64,000 bases of DNA, taken from a virus. Under the pieces are notes generated by a model. That model was given only the letters and a program-made list of their open reading frames with translations, did not search any database and was not told the origin of the DNA. The DNA lies in IMG/VR virus record IMGVR_UViG_3300034101_005931, positions 22,259 through 86,258 of that record; one strand, written 5' to 3'. Position numbers and translations under genes: made by a program. Positions 48,521-56,180 of the stretch are shown here, piece by piece (the first letter of the stretch is position 1; every line of letters begins with the position of its first letter).

Positions 48521-50146
48521 TCATAAAATGAGCCCACCATCATTAAATACCCAGCCTTTAGCAGTAAGCGTATCTCTCGCTGTTTGTGCCTGTATTTTAT
48601 AACCAATGAGGGCAGTACCAAAAGGTACATTATTTTGGCGTAGAAAAGCATTTGAAGCTAAATTAATTAGTAAATTGCTATACGACTCGGGTGTAATCTG
48701 ATTACAAGCAGCAAAACACTCTTCAAAAGTTGTTACTGCTGTATTGGTAAAAAATAGAGTATCAGGTATTGCCGATAAGTTAAAACATATACCAAAGGTA
48801 GAGTCAAAAGAGGTTACAGCTCTATTGTTGGTAAAAAGATTTGCAGGAATATTTCTAAGATTTATGCAATTAAAAAATGCAGATTCAAAAGTTTCCATTT
48901 TAAAATTATTACTAAATAGGGTTTCTGGCAAAGCTGATAGACCGTGAGCTTGCGAAAATGCATTACGTATTGTTTTTAAATTAGGTAAATTGCTGAAAAG
49001 ATTACTTTGAATAGCTGATAATGACCTTGAATTAATAAATAAGCCTTCAAGTGATTCTACGCCTTGTGTATTTGTGCCAAAAATATCACCGACTGTCGTG
49101 AGATTGTTGCATTCGCTAAACATACTATTAGCTCTTTTTAGGCGCGGTTTATTATGTAATAAACCTGTAGGAGCTTCTCTTAACCCTGCATTACTAAAAA
49201 TTATACTCGCATCTACTACACTTAATTGATTAGCAAAAAGGGTGCTCGGTACTTGTGCAAGATTCTTTGTTAGAAAAAATGCAGCACTAAAAGAGGTAAT
49301 TTGAGGGTTATTAGTAAAAAGGTTTTCATGTATGTTGTTTAATTGTTGATTAAAACCCAGTACTATACTTGCGTCGGTAAAATTGGGAAAAAACGGCATA
49401 GCACTGACACTCTTTAAGCAATTCCCACTACCACCAAATGTTTGTATATTTCCTCCTACATTACCAAAACTACCGTAAAGTTTCATTGTATAAGGTCCTG
49501 GGGTTGCATATGTAGCTGTATATGTACCTTCCGCTGTTAATGATCTAACTTGTCCATTACCCCATTCTACGACAAAAGTAGGTCTTTCCCCCAAGATAGT
49601 AAAACCAAATCCCTCATTTGTACCTGTAGTAACAAGTGAAAGGTTCCAAGTACTAGAAGGATTTACAACAGAAAAATTATGTCTTGCTAATACCAAATAA
49701 CCAGAATTAGATGCAAATTGGGTGAACTGCGGTATTGTATCTGTCGGTCTAACGGTCAATAAACTACCACCAGTAGCTGATGCTCTTCTTACGGCACATA
49801 AACTAGAACTGTATGTGTTTACATTCTGTGATAAGCTAAAAGGGTATTGAATTATAGAAAATATACCCGTTGAAGATCCGGGAAATGTTCTTACACCTGC
49901 AGGAGGTAACTGATCTTCTGGTACAACGAAATTGTTTTTAGCTAAAATTATGTAACCAGAATTAGGTATAAATTGTGTAAATTGGGGAATAGCATCACCT
50001 GGTCTATATGTTAAGAGTGTTCCACCAGAGTTTGATATCCTTCTAACAGCACAGAGACTGGCATTATATGTATTAATATTAACAGAGCTACTATTAAAAA
50101 ACTCTACAACATTAAACAACCCGCTTGAATTGCCCCTGATATCCAT
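48521..50146 (-). CDS. Adhesin with duplicated type B head and leucine-rich repeats
   Basis: 541 aa. Two type B heads in tandem (about 1-72 and 86-160; both contain CAVRR and QFTQF...NSGY), then a WGNGQVRSL beta domain and BspA-like repeats (HENLFTNNPQITSF, IPANLFTNNRAVTSF). Internal duplication of the head is unique to this member. Confidence 0.72.
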   Translation of the reverse strand: MDIRGNSSGLFNVVEFFNSSSVNINTYNASLCAVRRISNSGGTLLTYRPGDAIPQFTQFIPNSGYIILAKNNFVVPEDQLPPAGVRTFPGSSTGIFSIIQYPFSLSQNVNTYSSSLCAVRRASATGGSLLTVRPTDTIPQFTQFASNSGYLVLARHNFSVVNPSSTWNLSLVTTGTNEGFGFTILGERPTFVVEWGNGQVRSLTAEGTYTATYATPGPYTMKLYGSFGNVGGNIQTFGGSGNCLKSVSAMPFFPNFTDASIVLGFNQQLNNIHENLFTNNPQITSFSAAFFLTKNLAQVPSTLFANQLSVVDASIIFSNAGLREAPTGLLHNKPRLKRANSMFSECNNLTTVGDIFGTNTQGVESLEGLFINSRSLSAIQSNLFSNLPNLKTIRNAFSQAHGLSALPETLFSNNFKMETFESAFFNCINLRNIPANLFTNNRAVTSFDSTFGICFNLSAIPDTLFFTNTAVTTFEECFAACNQITPESYSNLLINLASNAFLRQNNVPFGTALIGYKIQAQTARDTLTAKGWVFNDGGLIL

Positions 50147-50203
50147 TTATAGATTATTTAGTATTTGCCGATAGATTATCTTTCCTATACTATAATAAAC
50201 AGT

Positions 50204-50356
50204 ATGGATAACGTGATAGAGATGAAGAAAAAGATAGAGGAATATAGGGAAAATACCCGAAAATTGAATAAAAATGAACTTATTTTAAAGCTCCGCCAGG
50301 CACAAATGCTCATTAATACGGCTCTGGATATCTTAGAAGATCCGGAAGATAAATGA
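50204..50356 (+). CDS. Hypothetical small helical protein
   Basis: 50 aa, MDNVIEMKKKIEEYRENTRK start, helical. Its first codons are found again in the chimeric gene at 43329. A TTGCCG and TATACT pair lies upstream with ATTCC-like spacer. Confidence 0.6.
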   Translation: MDNVIEMKKKIEEYRENTRKLNKNELILKLRQAQMLINTALDILEDPEDK

Positions 50357-50386
50357 TTGATAGGGAATAATTAATCCCGAAATAGT

Positions 50387-50848
50387 ATGGGCGTTATAAA
50401 GACATATACTCGGATCCGGAATACTAATATACTAGGAAATACCCCGACATTTGGTTTAATTTTTATTCTCGCTCTTCTCTTACCAGGTTGCAATTCAGAG
50501 ACTCTTTCTCAGAACGCTAAGCATTATCAGACTCGTGCAGTCCAAGTTATGCATGTTACAAGAGATCAGAGTTTCGGAGATGAGAATAACAATTATTATA
50601 AGCTTTATCATTACTGGAGAGAAGAGAATGCTGAGGAACGGCAACAGGCCTATTACCAGAAGTGCCTCAGAGGCCTGGAGAATCATAAACCCAAACAACG
50701 ATTATCCCCGGGCAGAGCTAATAGCCCCGTAGGAGGATCTCCACCCCCTTCTCCGAGAACCTCGCCGCAGCGCTTAATCGGTGACGTTAATATCCAGGAG
50801 TGGGGTGTTCCTACATCACAATCAGCTCTACCTATAGGTTCTTTGTAA
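50387..50848 (+). CDS. Lipoprotein with Pro-rich tail
   Basis: 153 aa. Signal ending LLLPGC (about residue 34), then a helical charged region and a Pro/Ser-rich C-terminus (GGSPPPSPRTSPQRLIGD). Marks the start of the G+C-richer block. Function unknown. Confidence 0.6.
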   Translation: MGVIKTYTRIRNTNILGNTPTFGLIFILALLLPGCNSETLSQNAKHYQTRAVQVMHVTRDQSFGDENNNYYKLYHYWREENAEERQQAYYQKCLRGLENHKPKQRLSPGRANSPVGGSPPPSPRTSPQRLIGDVNIQEWGVPTSQSALPIGSL

Positions 50849-50998
50849 TCTCTGATACTATAGTAATATAGGAACCTACTACCTCTATCTACTATAATGT
50901 AATATAACTTTACCCGTCGGGTGTTCATGGACTACGGGGTTTGGTTGGCGACCAAGGAACTGGCCTATCCACTCTGGTTCCTCTATACTATAGATCTT

Positions 50999-51172
50999 AT
51001 GGCAGATATTCAATATAGTCCTATTGTAGCGGAAGTCGAGGCTCTGGTAGCCGGGCTTACGGAACTTCGGAACGAGAACACGTTGCTTAAAGCTCGTGTG
51101 CTCGAGCTGGAACGGAAAATCTTTAATCTTCCGGAAGACGTCTCTATGGGCCGAGCTCGCTGCTGCGGTTAG
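50999..51172 (+). CDS. Small leucine-zipper-like protein
   Basis: 57 aa from the ATG at 50999, chosen because a GGTTCCTC-TATACT promoter lies just upstream. VEALVAGLTELRNENTLLKARVLELERK is a regular heptad coiled coil; C-terminus CCG. Confidence 0.6.
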   Translation: MADIQYSPIVAEVEALVAGLTELRNENTLLKARVLELERKIFNLPEDVSMGRARCCG

Positions 51173-51174
51173 GT

Positions 51175-51370
51175 TCCTAATTTCTACTCCGGTACACATT
51201 TAAGGTTCCGGAACACACGGAGAGTATAGTCTAGAGTTCCTAGACTGTAGTCTTCTTTTGTTTTTGTTCCGGAACTAATACTCTAGTCTAGGCTTGCTAG
51301 ATAGAGGTTCCTATTTTTAAGGGTAGATGCTTTCAAGAGGAACGGCAAGAAGGAACCTGAACTCAGAACC
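51175..51370. other. Intergenic block with GTTCCGGAAC palindromes
   Basis: No ORF. Contains GTTCCGGAAC at 51205-51214 and 51266-51275 plus single GTTCC and GGAAC sites. They look like dimer sites built from the GTTCC half-site that also occurs in every promoter of the region. Confidence 0.55.
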
Positions 51371-51374
51371 AATA

Positions 51375-51491
51375 CTAAGACTCCGGTCTTCTAGTAGAGT
51401 AGGGTGTGCTAACTAACCTTCGGATTGGTGTCTCCTGTTCGCCCTGCTTGTCTCTTTTAGGATCGTTCGAGGCTCTCCGATCTCTTATTCT
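51375..51491 (-). ncRNA. Conserved small RNA, copy A
   Basis: Minus-strand transcript predicted from a -10 TATAAT (51498-51503) and -35 TTGAGC (51521-51526) with a 17-base spacer ending GGGTTCCCG. Contains the shared blocks GAGCCTCG, CAGGGCGAACAG and CGAAGGTTAGTTAGC, and ends near a hairpin AAGAC-CGGA-GTCTT. No ORF apart from a 4-codon MIAE. Confidence 0.65.
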
Positions 51492-51497
51492 GCTATC

Positions 51498-51526
51498 ATT
51501 ATACGGGAACCCTATAGGTAGCTCAA
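51498..51526 (-). promoter_or_regulatory. GTTCC-type promoter of small RNA A
   Basis: TTGAGC-N17-TATAAT on the minus strand, spacer ending GTTCCCG. Confidence 0.75.
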
Positions 51527-51540
51527 GCCTTGTTTTGTCG

Positions 51541-51569
51541 TTGCGTTCCGACTCCGATTCCTCTACTAT
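51541..51569 (+). promoter_or_regulatory. GTTCCG-type promoter
   Basis: TTGCGT-N17-TACTAT, spacer ending ATTCCTC; ATG 8 bases later. Confidence 0.65.
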
Positions 51570-51577
51570 TATGGGTG

Positions 51578-51757
51578 ATGAATAAGACATTCAAAGAGTT
51601 CAAACAAATGGATGCACAAGAGATGGAGGAGTTCTTCCGTCTGGCTGCATATTACTTCCAAGATAATGCAGAGGATCTGCCGAACTTACCGGCTCTGGAA
51701 ATTGCTGGCAAACTGATTGATTGCTATAGCTATATGAAAGAACGTCTGGGTAATTGA
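51578..51757 (+). CDS. Hypothetical early protein
   Basis: 59 aa, MNKTFKEFKQMDAQEMEEFF start, helical and acidic. First gene with the GGTGATGAATAAG start cassette. Unknown. Confidence 0.65.
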   Translation: MNKTFKEFKQMDAQEMEEFFRLAAYYFQDNAEDLPNLPALEIAGKLIDCYSYMKERLGN

Positions 51758-51758
51758 G

Positions 51759-51787
51759 TTGCCGTTCCTTTAAAGTTCCGATATTCT
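51759..51787 (+). promoter_or_regulatory. GTTCCG-type promoter
   Basis: TTGCCG-N17-TATTCT, spacer ending AAGTTCCGA; ATG 5 bases later. Confidence 0.75.
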
Positions 51788-51792
51788 TATAG

Positions 51793-52125
51793 ATGATGAA
51801 GATTAAACCTACTGATAAAGTCGAAGTTAAAGTTAAGGGAGAGGGATATGATCGCTACGAAAGCGGAGGCCTCTTCAATAAGACCTACAAAGGTACCTGG
51901 GAAAAGGTTCTGACTAAAATCTCTGAAAACCATTCCTACGGAACCCCTGTAGGAACTGATGAAGATGGAGAGACTGCTACCTGTGAAGATGTTCTTCAAT
52001 ATATACAGGAATGCAATGGTGATGGTTGTGATTACATTTTCCACTTCGAAGTAAAGAAGGATGGAAAGAGCTGGTGGGTCATCGATGATGAACCGATGGA
52101 TGAAGAAGATGTTGACTGCGATTAA
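51793..52125 (+). CDS. Hypothetical acidic early protein
   Basis: 110 aa. Beta-rich first half (KVEVKVKGEGYDRYES), acidic C-terminus (DDEPMDEEDVDCD). No family recognised. No Shine-Dalgarno. Confidence 0.62.
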   Translation: MMKIKPTDKVEVKVKGEGYDRYESGGLFNKTYKGTWEKVLTKISENHSYGTPVGTDEDGETATCEDVLQYIQECNGDGCDYIFHFEVKKDGKSWWVIDDEPMDEEDVDCD

Positions 52126-52140
52126 GAGTTCCGATATTAT
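52112..52140 (+). promoter_or_regulatory. GTTCCG-type promoter
   Basis: TTGACT-N17-TATTAT, spacer ending GAGTTCCGA; it begins inside the previous gene. ATG 7 bases after the -10. Confidence 0.8.
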
Positions 52141-52147
52141 TAGAACA

Positions 52148-52348
52148 ATGAAGATTGACGGAAAAATTACAGGTGCTGTTTTTCGTAACAGCGAAGTGGA
52201 AGCTGGTATCTCTTACACCGGCAATGAGGGTGTGGTGGAGATTAAGCTCAAGTCCGATTTGGACTCTAACTCTTCCTATACCTACGTCTTGTCGCATTCC
52301 TGCGCTAAGCGGTTGGTTGAGCAGATTCGTCTAGCTCTAGACTTTTAA
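52148..52348 (+). CDS. Hypothetical early protein
   Basis: 66 aa. Beta strands with regular spacing (KITGAVFRNSEVEAGISY, GVVEIKLKSD), C-terminal helix. Unknown. Confidence 0.62.
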   Translation: MKIDGKITGAVFRNSEVEAGISYTGNEGVVEIKLKSDLDSNSSYTYVLSHSCAKRLVEQIRLALDF

Positions 52349-52353
52349 TCATT

Positions 52354-52590
52354 ATGACATATACACATCAAGAGGCCCTAGACCTCTTTAAACGTCAGGG
52401 TGAAAGGGAGCGTGACATCATTCGAAGGATTGCTTCCCGGAGACTGGTCTGGCAGGGATACAATGAGATCGCCTCGGCTGATGTTGATCGTGAAATTTGC
52501 AATATCTGCAACGAGTATGAGGGTGCGTTTTCTGAGATCATGTATGAGTATCTCGAAGACTTCCTTCGGGGTTACAAATCGCTTTCCTAA
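52354..52590 (+). CDS. Hypothetical helical early protein
   Basis: 78 aa, charged and helical (ALDLFKRQGERERDIIRRIA), CNIC pair in the middle. Co-transcribed with 52148. Confidence 0.6.
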   Translation: MTYTHQEALDLFKRQGERERDIIRRIASRRLVWQGYNEIASADVDREICNICNEYEGAFSEIMYEYLEDFLRGYKSLS

Positions 52591-52592
52591 TC

Positions 52593-52826
52593 ATGGGCAC
52601 TACAATTACTGATCCCTCCCAGATCTTCGCATACGACGAGGATGGCAATACAATCATTCCCGGTGATATGGTCGTGTATCGCCGTAAGCTATACAAGGTT
52701 GAGTCGATGGAGCATGAGATCTCCAACGATGGGTACTACACCGAGAGGGTAGTCTTGCTTCTGGAACACTTTAAGACTGGCAAGCAAATAGTGGTCGAGG
52801 ATTTTAAGGTTGAGGTTCTAGGTTAG
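52593..52826 (+). CDS. Hypothetical SH3-like early protein
   Basis: 77 aa. IIPGDMVVYRRKLYKVESM has the layout of a small beta barrel. Third gene of the 52148 unit. Confidence 0.58.
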   Translation: MGTTITDPSQIFAYDEDGNTIIPGDMVVYRRKLYKVESMEHEISNDGYYTERVVLLLEHFKTGKQIVVEDFKVEVLG

Positions 52827-52838
52827 TTCCGGTACAAT
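52810..52838 (+). promoter_or_regulatory. GTTCCG-type promoter
   Basis: TTGAGG-N17-TACAAT, spacer ending TAGTTCCGG; ATG 8 bases later. Confidence 0.72.
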
Positions 52839-52846
52839 AATTGGTG

Positions 52847-53146
52847 ATGAATATGAAAATCGCAAACGTCAAGACGCACCGCATTGAAGGTCGTCGTCAA
52901 ACTGGTCACGCTTACTTCTTTATTAAGAATGAGTCAATCGTAGAGAATCTGCAGAATCGACGGAACCGTCCTACGAAAGAGTTCCGGAAGCTTTTGAATG
53001 AAGCTCTCTTCGGTCAGCTGGAATGTACTCCTCATCAGATCGGACGTATTACTTGGTCCCAGCGCTGTGGGTGTTCCTGTGGCTGTAGCCCTGGGTTCCG
53101 TATCGAAGGTTTTTACGGCAGAGATATTTTCATTGACGTTGAATAA
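52847..53146 (+). CDS. Hypothetical early protein with Cys cluster
   Basis: 99 aa. Basic middle (NLQNRRNRPTKEFRKLL) and a cluster QRCGCSCGCSPG that could hold a metal. Unknown. Confidence 0.6.
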   Translation: MNMKIANVKTHRIEGRRQTGHAYFFIKNESIVENLQNRRNRPTKEFRKLLNEALFGQLECTPHQIGRITWSQRCGCSCGCSPGFRIEGFYGRDIFIDVE

Positions 53147-53161
53147 ACGTTCCGGTATTAT
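53133..53161 (+). promoter_or_regulatory. GTTCCG-type promoter
   Basis: TTGACG-N17-TATTAT, spacer ending ACGTTCCGG; ATG 8 bases later. Confidence 0.8.
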
Positions 53162-53169
53162 TATCTGTG

Positions 53170-53331
53170 ATGAATAAGAAAGAAACAATCTACGAAAACT
53201 ATCCCTTCTGGGATGCGTACAAAGCAGTCAAGAACGGAGAGTGGACCGAAGAGGAATTCCATCTCTGGGCTACAACGGTTTGGAATGATGGAGCGGACTC
53301 TTTCGTAGAAATGGGCTTGAACGAAGAATAA
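53170..53331 (+). CDS. Hypothetical acidic early protein
   Basis: 53 aa, MNKKETIYENYPFWDAYK start, acidic and aromatic. MNKK start cassette. Confidence 0.6.
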   Translation: MNKKETIYENYPFWDAYKAVKNGEWTEEEFHLWATTVWNDGADSFVEMGLNEE

Positions 53332-53345
53332 AGTTCCGGTACTAT
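53317..53345 (+). promoter_or_regulatory. GTTCCG-type promoter
   Basis: TTGAAC-N17-TACTAT, spacer ending AAGTTCCGG; ATG 7 bases later. Confidence 0.75.
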
Positions 53346-53352
53346 TAATATA

Positions 53353-53835
53353 ATGAACATCAAGAAAGAGCTTCAGCTCCTCAAAGACACAGGCAAACTC
53401 TCCACCCACCCGCATATCTTCTGTGTGAAGTGTGAGGGGAAAACTACCGCGTTTGGATCTAATCTTCAAGGTAAGATTGAACGTGCAGGAGGATTAGAAC
53501 CTCTTCTCTCTACCTTCGAGTGTCGTGAATGCCGCACCGCTGGTAAGCCCAAGAAGGCTCCTAAAGCTCCCAAGCGTAATAAAAAGGCCACGCGCGAATA
53601 CCGCAAGGTTGAATTGCTGAAGAACCTTCCGAAGATGAACTTTGTTCGTCCTGAGCCGGTGGTCTTAATTAACAACCCCGAGTATGCTGCGATTGTAACC
53701 GCACATGCTTGTCAGCGCCCGGACGTCTTCCTGGACTCAAACCGCTCGTGCGACTTCTGCTCACTCTACGAAGTGTGTAAGGCTCCGAATCGGAAGCTGA
53801 GCTCACAGGGCTGGCAGATAAAGGTTGCCGCCTAA
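53353..53835 (+). CDS. Zinc-ribbon early protein
   Basis: 160 aa. Two cysteine pairs in the first half (CVKC, CREC) form a zinc ribbon, followed by a very basic linker (KPKKAPKAPKRNKKATR) and a second group (CDFCSLYEVC). Likely nucleic-acid binding; possibly a host-transcription effector. Inference only. Confidence 0.65.
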   Translation: MNIKKELQLLKDTGKLSTHPHIFCVKCEGKTTAFGSNLQGKIERAGGLEPLLSTFECRECRTAGKPKKAPKAPKRNKKATREYRKVELLKNLPKMNFVRPEPVVLINNPEYAAIVTAHACQRPDVFLDSNRSCDFCSLYEVCKAPNRKLSSQGWQIKVAA

Positions 53836-53853
53836 TAAGAGTTCCGATATACT
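53825..53853 (+). promoter_or_regulatory. GTTCCG-type promoter
   Basis: TTGCCG-N17-TATACT, spacer ending GAGTTCCGA; ATG 8 bases later. Confidence 0.82.
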
Positions 53854-53861
53854 GATAGGTG

Positions 53862-54074
53862 ATGAATAAGAAAAACAACGTCAAAAAGCAACTCGAAGTG
53901 ATCAACGTCCGCCTGGAGGTCCTGATCAACAAGTGGAACAAGCAGTACGACCAGAACATTCAGGAGCTGTTGCAGCTCTCGACTCTGCTGCAGAACCTGG
54001 AAACAGGCTCACTCGAAACGAATAAAGCGCTCTTGAAGCCTTCGAAGACTAACAAATTTCCGGGACTGTTTTAA
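53862..54074 (+). CDS. Coiled-coil early protein
   Basis: 70 aa; heptads across residues 8-50 (VKKQLEVINVRLEVLINK). MNKK cassette. Unknown. Confidence 0.6.
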   Translation: MNKKNNVKKQLEVINVRLEVLINKWNKQYDQNIQELLQLSTLLQNLETGSLETNKALLKPSKTNKFPGLF

Positions 54075-54075
54075 G

Positions 54076-54104
54076 TTGCCGATCAATAACAGTTCCGATA
54101 TACT
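54076..54104 (+). promoter_or_regulatory. GTTCCG-type promoter
   Basis: TTGCCG-N17-TATACT, spacer ending CAGTTCCGA; ATG 6 bases later. Confidence 0.82.
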
Positions 54105-54110
54105 GTATAT

Positions 54111-54398
54111 ATGATTAAGACACCGAAAGCTAAAGAGTACGGCAAACGCATGCAGGTCATCTCCCACATGTACCTCAACAAGAACGCTAAGCTGTTCCGG
54201 AACACGCAGTGGGAGGAGCAGGATGTCAAGATGATTTTTGACGACGCACGCAATCTCTATCTCGTCGGATTGTATATGATCGAAGGAGATTTCGATGCTG
54301 CGATGGGGCTTGCCTCTGAGCTGGATACGCTCGTCCGGGATGAGATTCCGAACTCGGTCTGGAACTACCTCGAGAAGTTTACCATTGACCAGGAATAA
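54111..54398 (+). CDS. Hypothetical helical early protein
   Basis: 95 aa, all-helical (KEYGKRMQVISHMYLNKNAK), acidic second half. Unknown. Confidence 0.6.
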   Translation: MIKTPKAKEYGKRMQVISHMYLNKNAKLFRNTQWEEQDVKMIFDDARNLYLVGLYMIEGDFDAAMGLASELDTLVRDEIPNSVWNYLEKFTIDQE

Positions 54399-54413
54399 GG
54401 GTTCCGGTATAAT
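54385..54413 (+). promoter_or_regulatory. GTTCCG-type promoter
   Basis: TTGACC-N17-TATAAT, spacer ending GGGTTCCGG; ATG 7 bases later. Confidence 0.85.
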
Positions 54414-54420
54414 GACTTTG

Positions 54421-54624
54421 ATGAATAAGAAACACACTGTTAACGAGCTGGCTGACCTTCTGGTTAAGCTGGGCACGAAGAGAAATGGCACCGAGCATGG
54501 TCTGAACTACTGCTGGGCTTATGGTACCCTGACCGCTCTGTTCGATCAGGCACGTTTTAGAGACGCTCAAGAGATCGTCGATCGTAAGTTCGCTGAGGTT
54601 GAGAAGGAGCTTGCTGCTGCTTAA
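54421..54624 (+). CDS. Hypothetical early protein, paralogue of 60696
   Basis: 67 aa. Shares NGTEHGLNYCWAYGTLTALF and DAQEIVDRKFAEVEKELAA with the protein at 60696 (HGTHAGNNYSWALGVMTALF). Unknown family; the duplicate pair shows that this small fold is kept under selection. Confidence 0.68.
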   Translation: MNKKHTVNELADLLVKLGTKRNGTEHGLNYCWAYGTLTALFDQARFRDAQEIVDRKFAEVEKELAAA

Positions 54625-54639
54625 TAGTTCCTGTAATAT
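54611..54639 (+). promoter_or_regulatory. GTTCC-type promoter
   Basis: TTGCTG-N17-TAATAT, spacer ending TAGTTCCTG; ATG 8 bases later. Confidence 0.7.
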
Positions 54640-54647
54640 TATCTTTG

Positions 54648-54848
54648 ATGAATAAGAACAACAACAAAAAATTCCTGATGGACCTTCTGGCCTTTGTCAG
54701 GTTCATTCACAACAACCCGAACATGGACCTTCAGCGGAAGTACTCTGCGATCGTCTCCACGATCGGGCACGACATCAACGGCATCCTGGCTGAAGACCAG
54801 TTCTTCTCTCCGAGGGTGACTGGTTACTCCAACTCTGATCTGATCTAA
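54648..54848 (+). CDS. Hypothetical early protein
   Basis: 66 aa, helical, KKFLMDLLAFVRFIHNNP. MNKN cassette. Unknown. Confidence 0.58.
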   Translation: MNKNNNKKFLMDLLAFVRFIHNNPNMDLQRKYSAIVSTIGHDINGILAEDQFFSPRVTGYSNSDLI

Positions 54849-54849
54849 T

Positions 54850-55032
54850 ATGAGACAGCAAACACCGACCCTCGTCGATCTAGCCAAGCGCCGCTCACTC
54901 GTCCCGGAAGCACCGCACCCTTATGTAGCAGGCTTTCTGGGTGCCTTTCTAGGACATCTCGAACGGACTGTACCAGGAGTTGAGGATGCAATTCGTAAAG
55001 AGATTGCTCGTCTCGAGAAGGAGAAGATCTAA
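54850..55032 (+). CDS. Hypothetical early protein
   Basis: 60 aa. HPYVAGFLGAFLGHLERTVPG resembles part of the protein at 61617 (HTDSLVMGYLKGMLGVMEH). Stop overlaps the next start (TAATG). Confidence 0.58.
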   Translation: MRQQTPTLVDLAKRRSLVPEAPHPYVAGFLGAFLGHLERTVPGVEDAIRKEIARLEKEKI

Positions 55033-55199
55033 TGAAGACTACTAACGATGTCGTCCTTGAGCTCCTGGACAGGGATGCAGAGGCTGAGGAGCTTGAAGCT
55101 CTTGTAGCAGATATCAAAGCCATCCTCTACTCACCCTTTCAGCCAATCGACATGAAGATCACTAACTGCAAGCTGGCGATCGGAGAAGCTGGATACTAA
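55032..55199 (+). CDS. Hypothetical acidic early protein
   Basis: 55 aa, MKTTNDVVLELLDRDAEAEE start, acidic helix then NCKLAIGEAGY. Ends 12 bases before a tRNA-Leu. Confidence 0.55.
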   Translation: MKTTNDVVLELLDRDAEAEELEALVADIKAILYSPFQPIDMKITNCKLAIGEAGY

Positions 55200-55210
55200 G
55201 TAGCTTTCAT

Positions 55211-55294
55211 ACCCAGGTGGTGAAATGGCAAACACTGCGGACTTAAAATCCGCTGCCGATAGGCTTGTGGGTTCGAGTCCCACCCTGGGTACCA
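55211..55294 (+). tRNA. tRNA-Leu(UAA)
   Basis: Acceptor ACCCAGG/CCTGGGT, A73 and encoded CCA, anticodon loop CTTAAAA (UAA), long variable arm, T-loop TTCGAGT. It is the only tRNA in the small-gene block. Confidence 0.95.
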
Positions 55295-55300
55295 AATAAC

Positions 55301-55329
55301 TTGACGATCAAATAAAGTTCCGCTATACT
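55301..55329 (+). promoter_or_regulatory. GTTCCG-type promoter
   Basis: TTGACG-N17-TATACT, spacer ending AAGTTCCGC; ATG 8 bases later. Confidence 0.85.
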
Positions 55330-55337
55330 GATAAGTG

Positions 55338-55679
55338 ATGAATAAGAAAATCAAAATCAACGATCGGACCTCGAACTTCAACATGTCTTCTCTTCAAGGG
55401 TATGTCAAAACGACATATGCCCATCTCGTCGAGAAGCTGGGGGAGCCTGAGACCGACTTCGATAAATCGACCGCTCATTGGACTCTCGAAGCTCCAGATG
55501 GAACTGTTGCGACGATCTACGACTACAAAGAGTACACCACCCCTCTCGGTGAATACTATTGGCATGTCGGAGGTCATAACCGAACCAAAGCCCTGCTCTT
55601 GGTTGAGATCGCCACTGATGTTATTCCTATCACGGAACAAGCTCGTCAATGGAACCCTTATGGAGGAGGGCGCGACTAA
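55338..55679 (+). CDS. Hypothetical early protein
   Basis: 113 aa. Beta-rich middle (TAHWTLEAPDGTVATIYDYK, GEYYWHVGGHN) like small inhibitor folds; MNKK cassette. No family named. Confidence 0.62.
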   Translation: MNKKIKINDRTSNFNMSSLQGYVKTTYAHLVEKLGEPETDFDKSTAHWTLEAPDGTVATIYDYKEYTTPLGEYYWHVGGHNRTKALLLVEIATDVIPITEQARQWNPYGGGRD

Positions 55680-55743
55680 TAGCAACGACCAACGATTAGC
55701 CCCGTATAGAGATACCAACACTTTTTTAGAATAAACTAACGCA

Positions 55744-55926
55744 ATGAACATGACATACTGTCAATTCGAAAACACCCTGCAGGATCTACGTCAGTGTAGG
55801 AATACGCTCCGGGAGGCCGGCTCATGGGAAGAACTAATCGAAGACAAGTCGGAGTATGAGATCCAAGCCTTGAAGGATATGCCCGGGGTGTTGGCTGAGA
55901 TGCTTCGCTATTATGACAACCTGTAA
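55744..55926 (+). CDS. Hypothetical early protein
   Basis: 60 aa, helical (MTYCQFENTLQDLRQCRN). Followed after 1 base by the next ATG. No clear GTTCCG promoter; possibly part of the 55338 unit. Confidence 0.55.
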   Translation: MNMTYCQFENTLQDLRQCRNTLREAGSWEELIEDKSEYEIQALKDMPGVLAEMLRYYDNL

Positions 55927-55927
55927 T

Positions 55928-56155
55928 ATGAAAACCAACGTAACCATCTCGCGCGCGCTCCATGACCACCTGCTCGCGAGCGATCAAGCTTCGCTCCAGC
56001 TCCTTTTCAAGATCCACAAAACCAAATGGCATCTTAGTGGGGTTACTTTCTACAACGTTGGTGCGTGGTATCTGGAATGGATAGATGCAGAGCACAGACA
56101 TTTTCTTTCGCAGCAAGAGTGTAGGCGGCACCTTGTTGTGAGTCAAGTAGAGTAA
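55928..56155 (+). CDS. Hypothetical early protein
   Basis: 75 aa; RALHDHLLASDQASLQLLFKI helix, then an aromatic beta part. Followed by the terminator at 56181. Confidence 0.55.
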   Translation: MKTNVTISRALHDHLLASDQASLQLLFKIHKTKWHLSGVTFYNVGAWYLEWIDAEHRHFLSQQECRRHLVVSQVE

Positions 56156-56180
56156 ACCGCCCTTATTCATCATCAAAAGA

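Noticed and set aside
51571-51590. AGGTG or GGTG just before the ATG as a Shine-Dalgarno in the small-gene block
   Set aside because: It lies 0-2 bases from the start codon, too close for normal anti-SD pairing, and would overlap the predicted transcription start.
55196-55384. A 62-codon minus-strand ORF across tRNA-Leu
   Set aside because: Also a tRNA shadow (WYPGWDSNPQAYRQR-type translation), not a gene.
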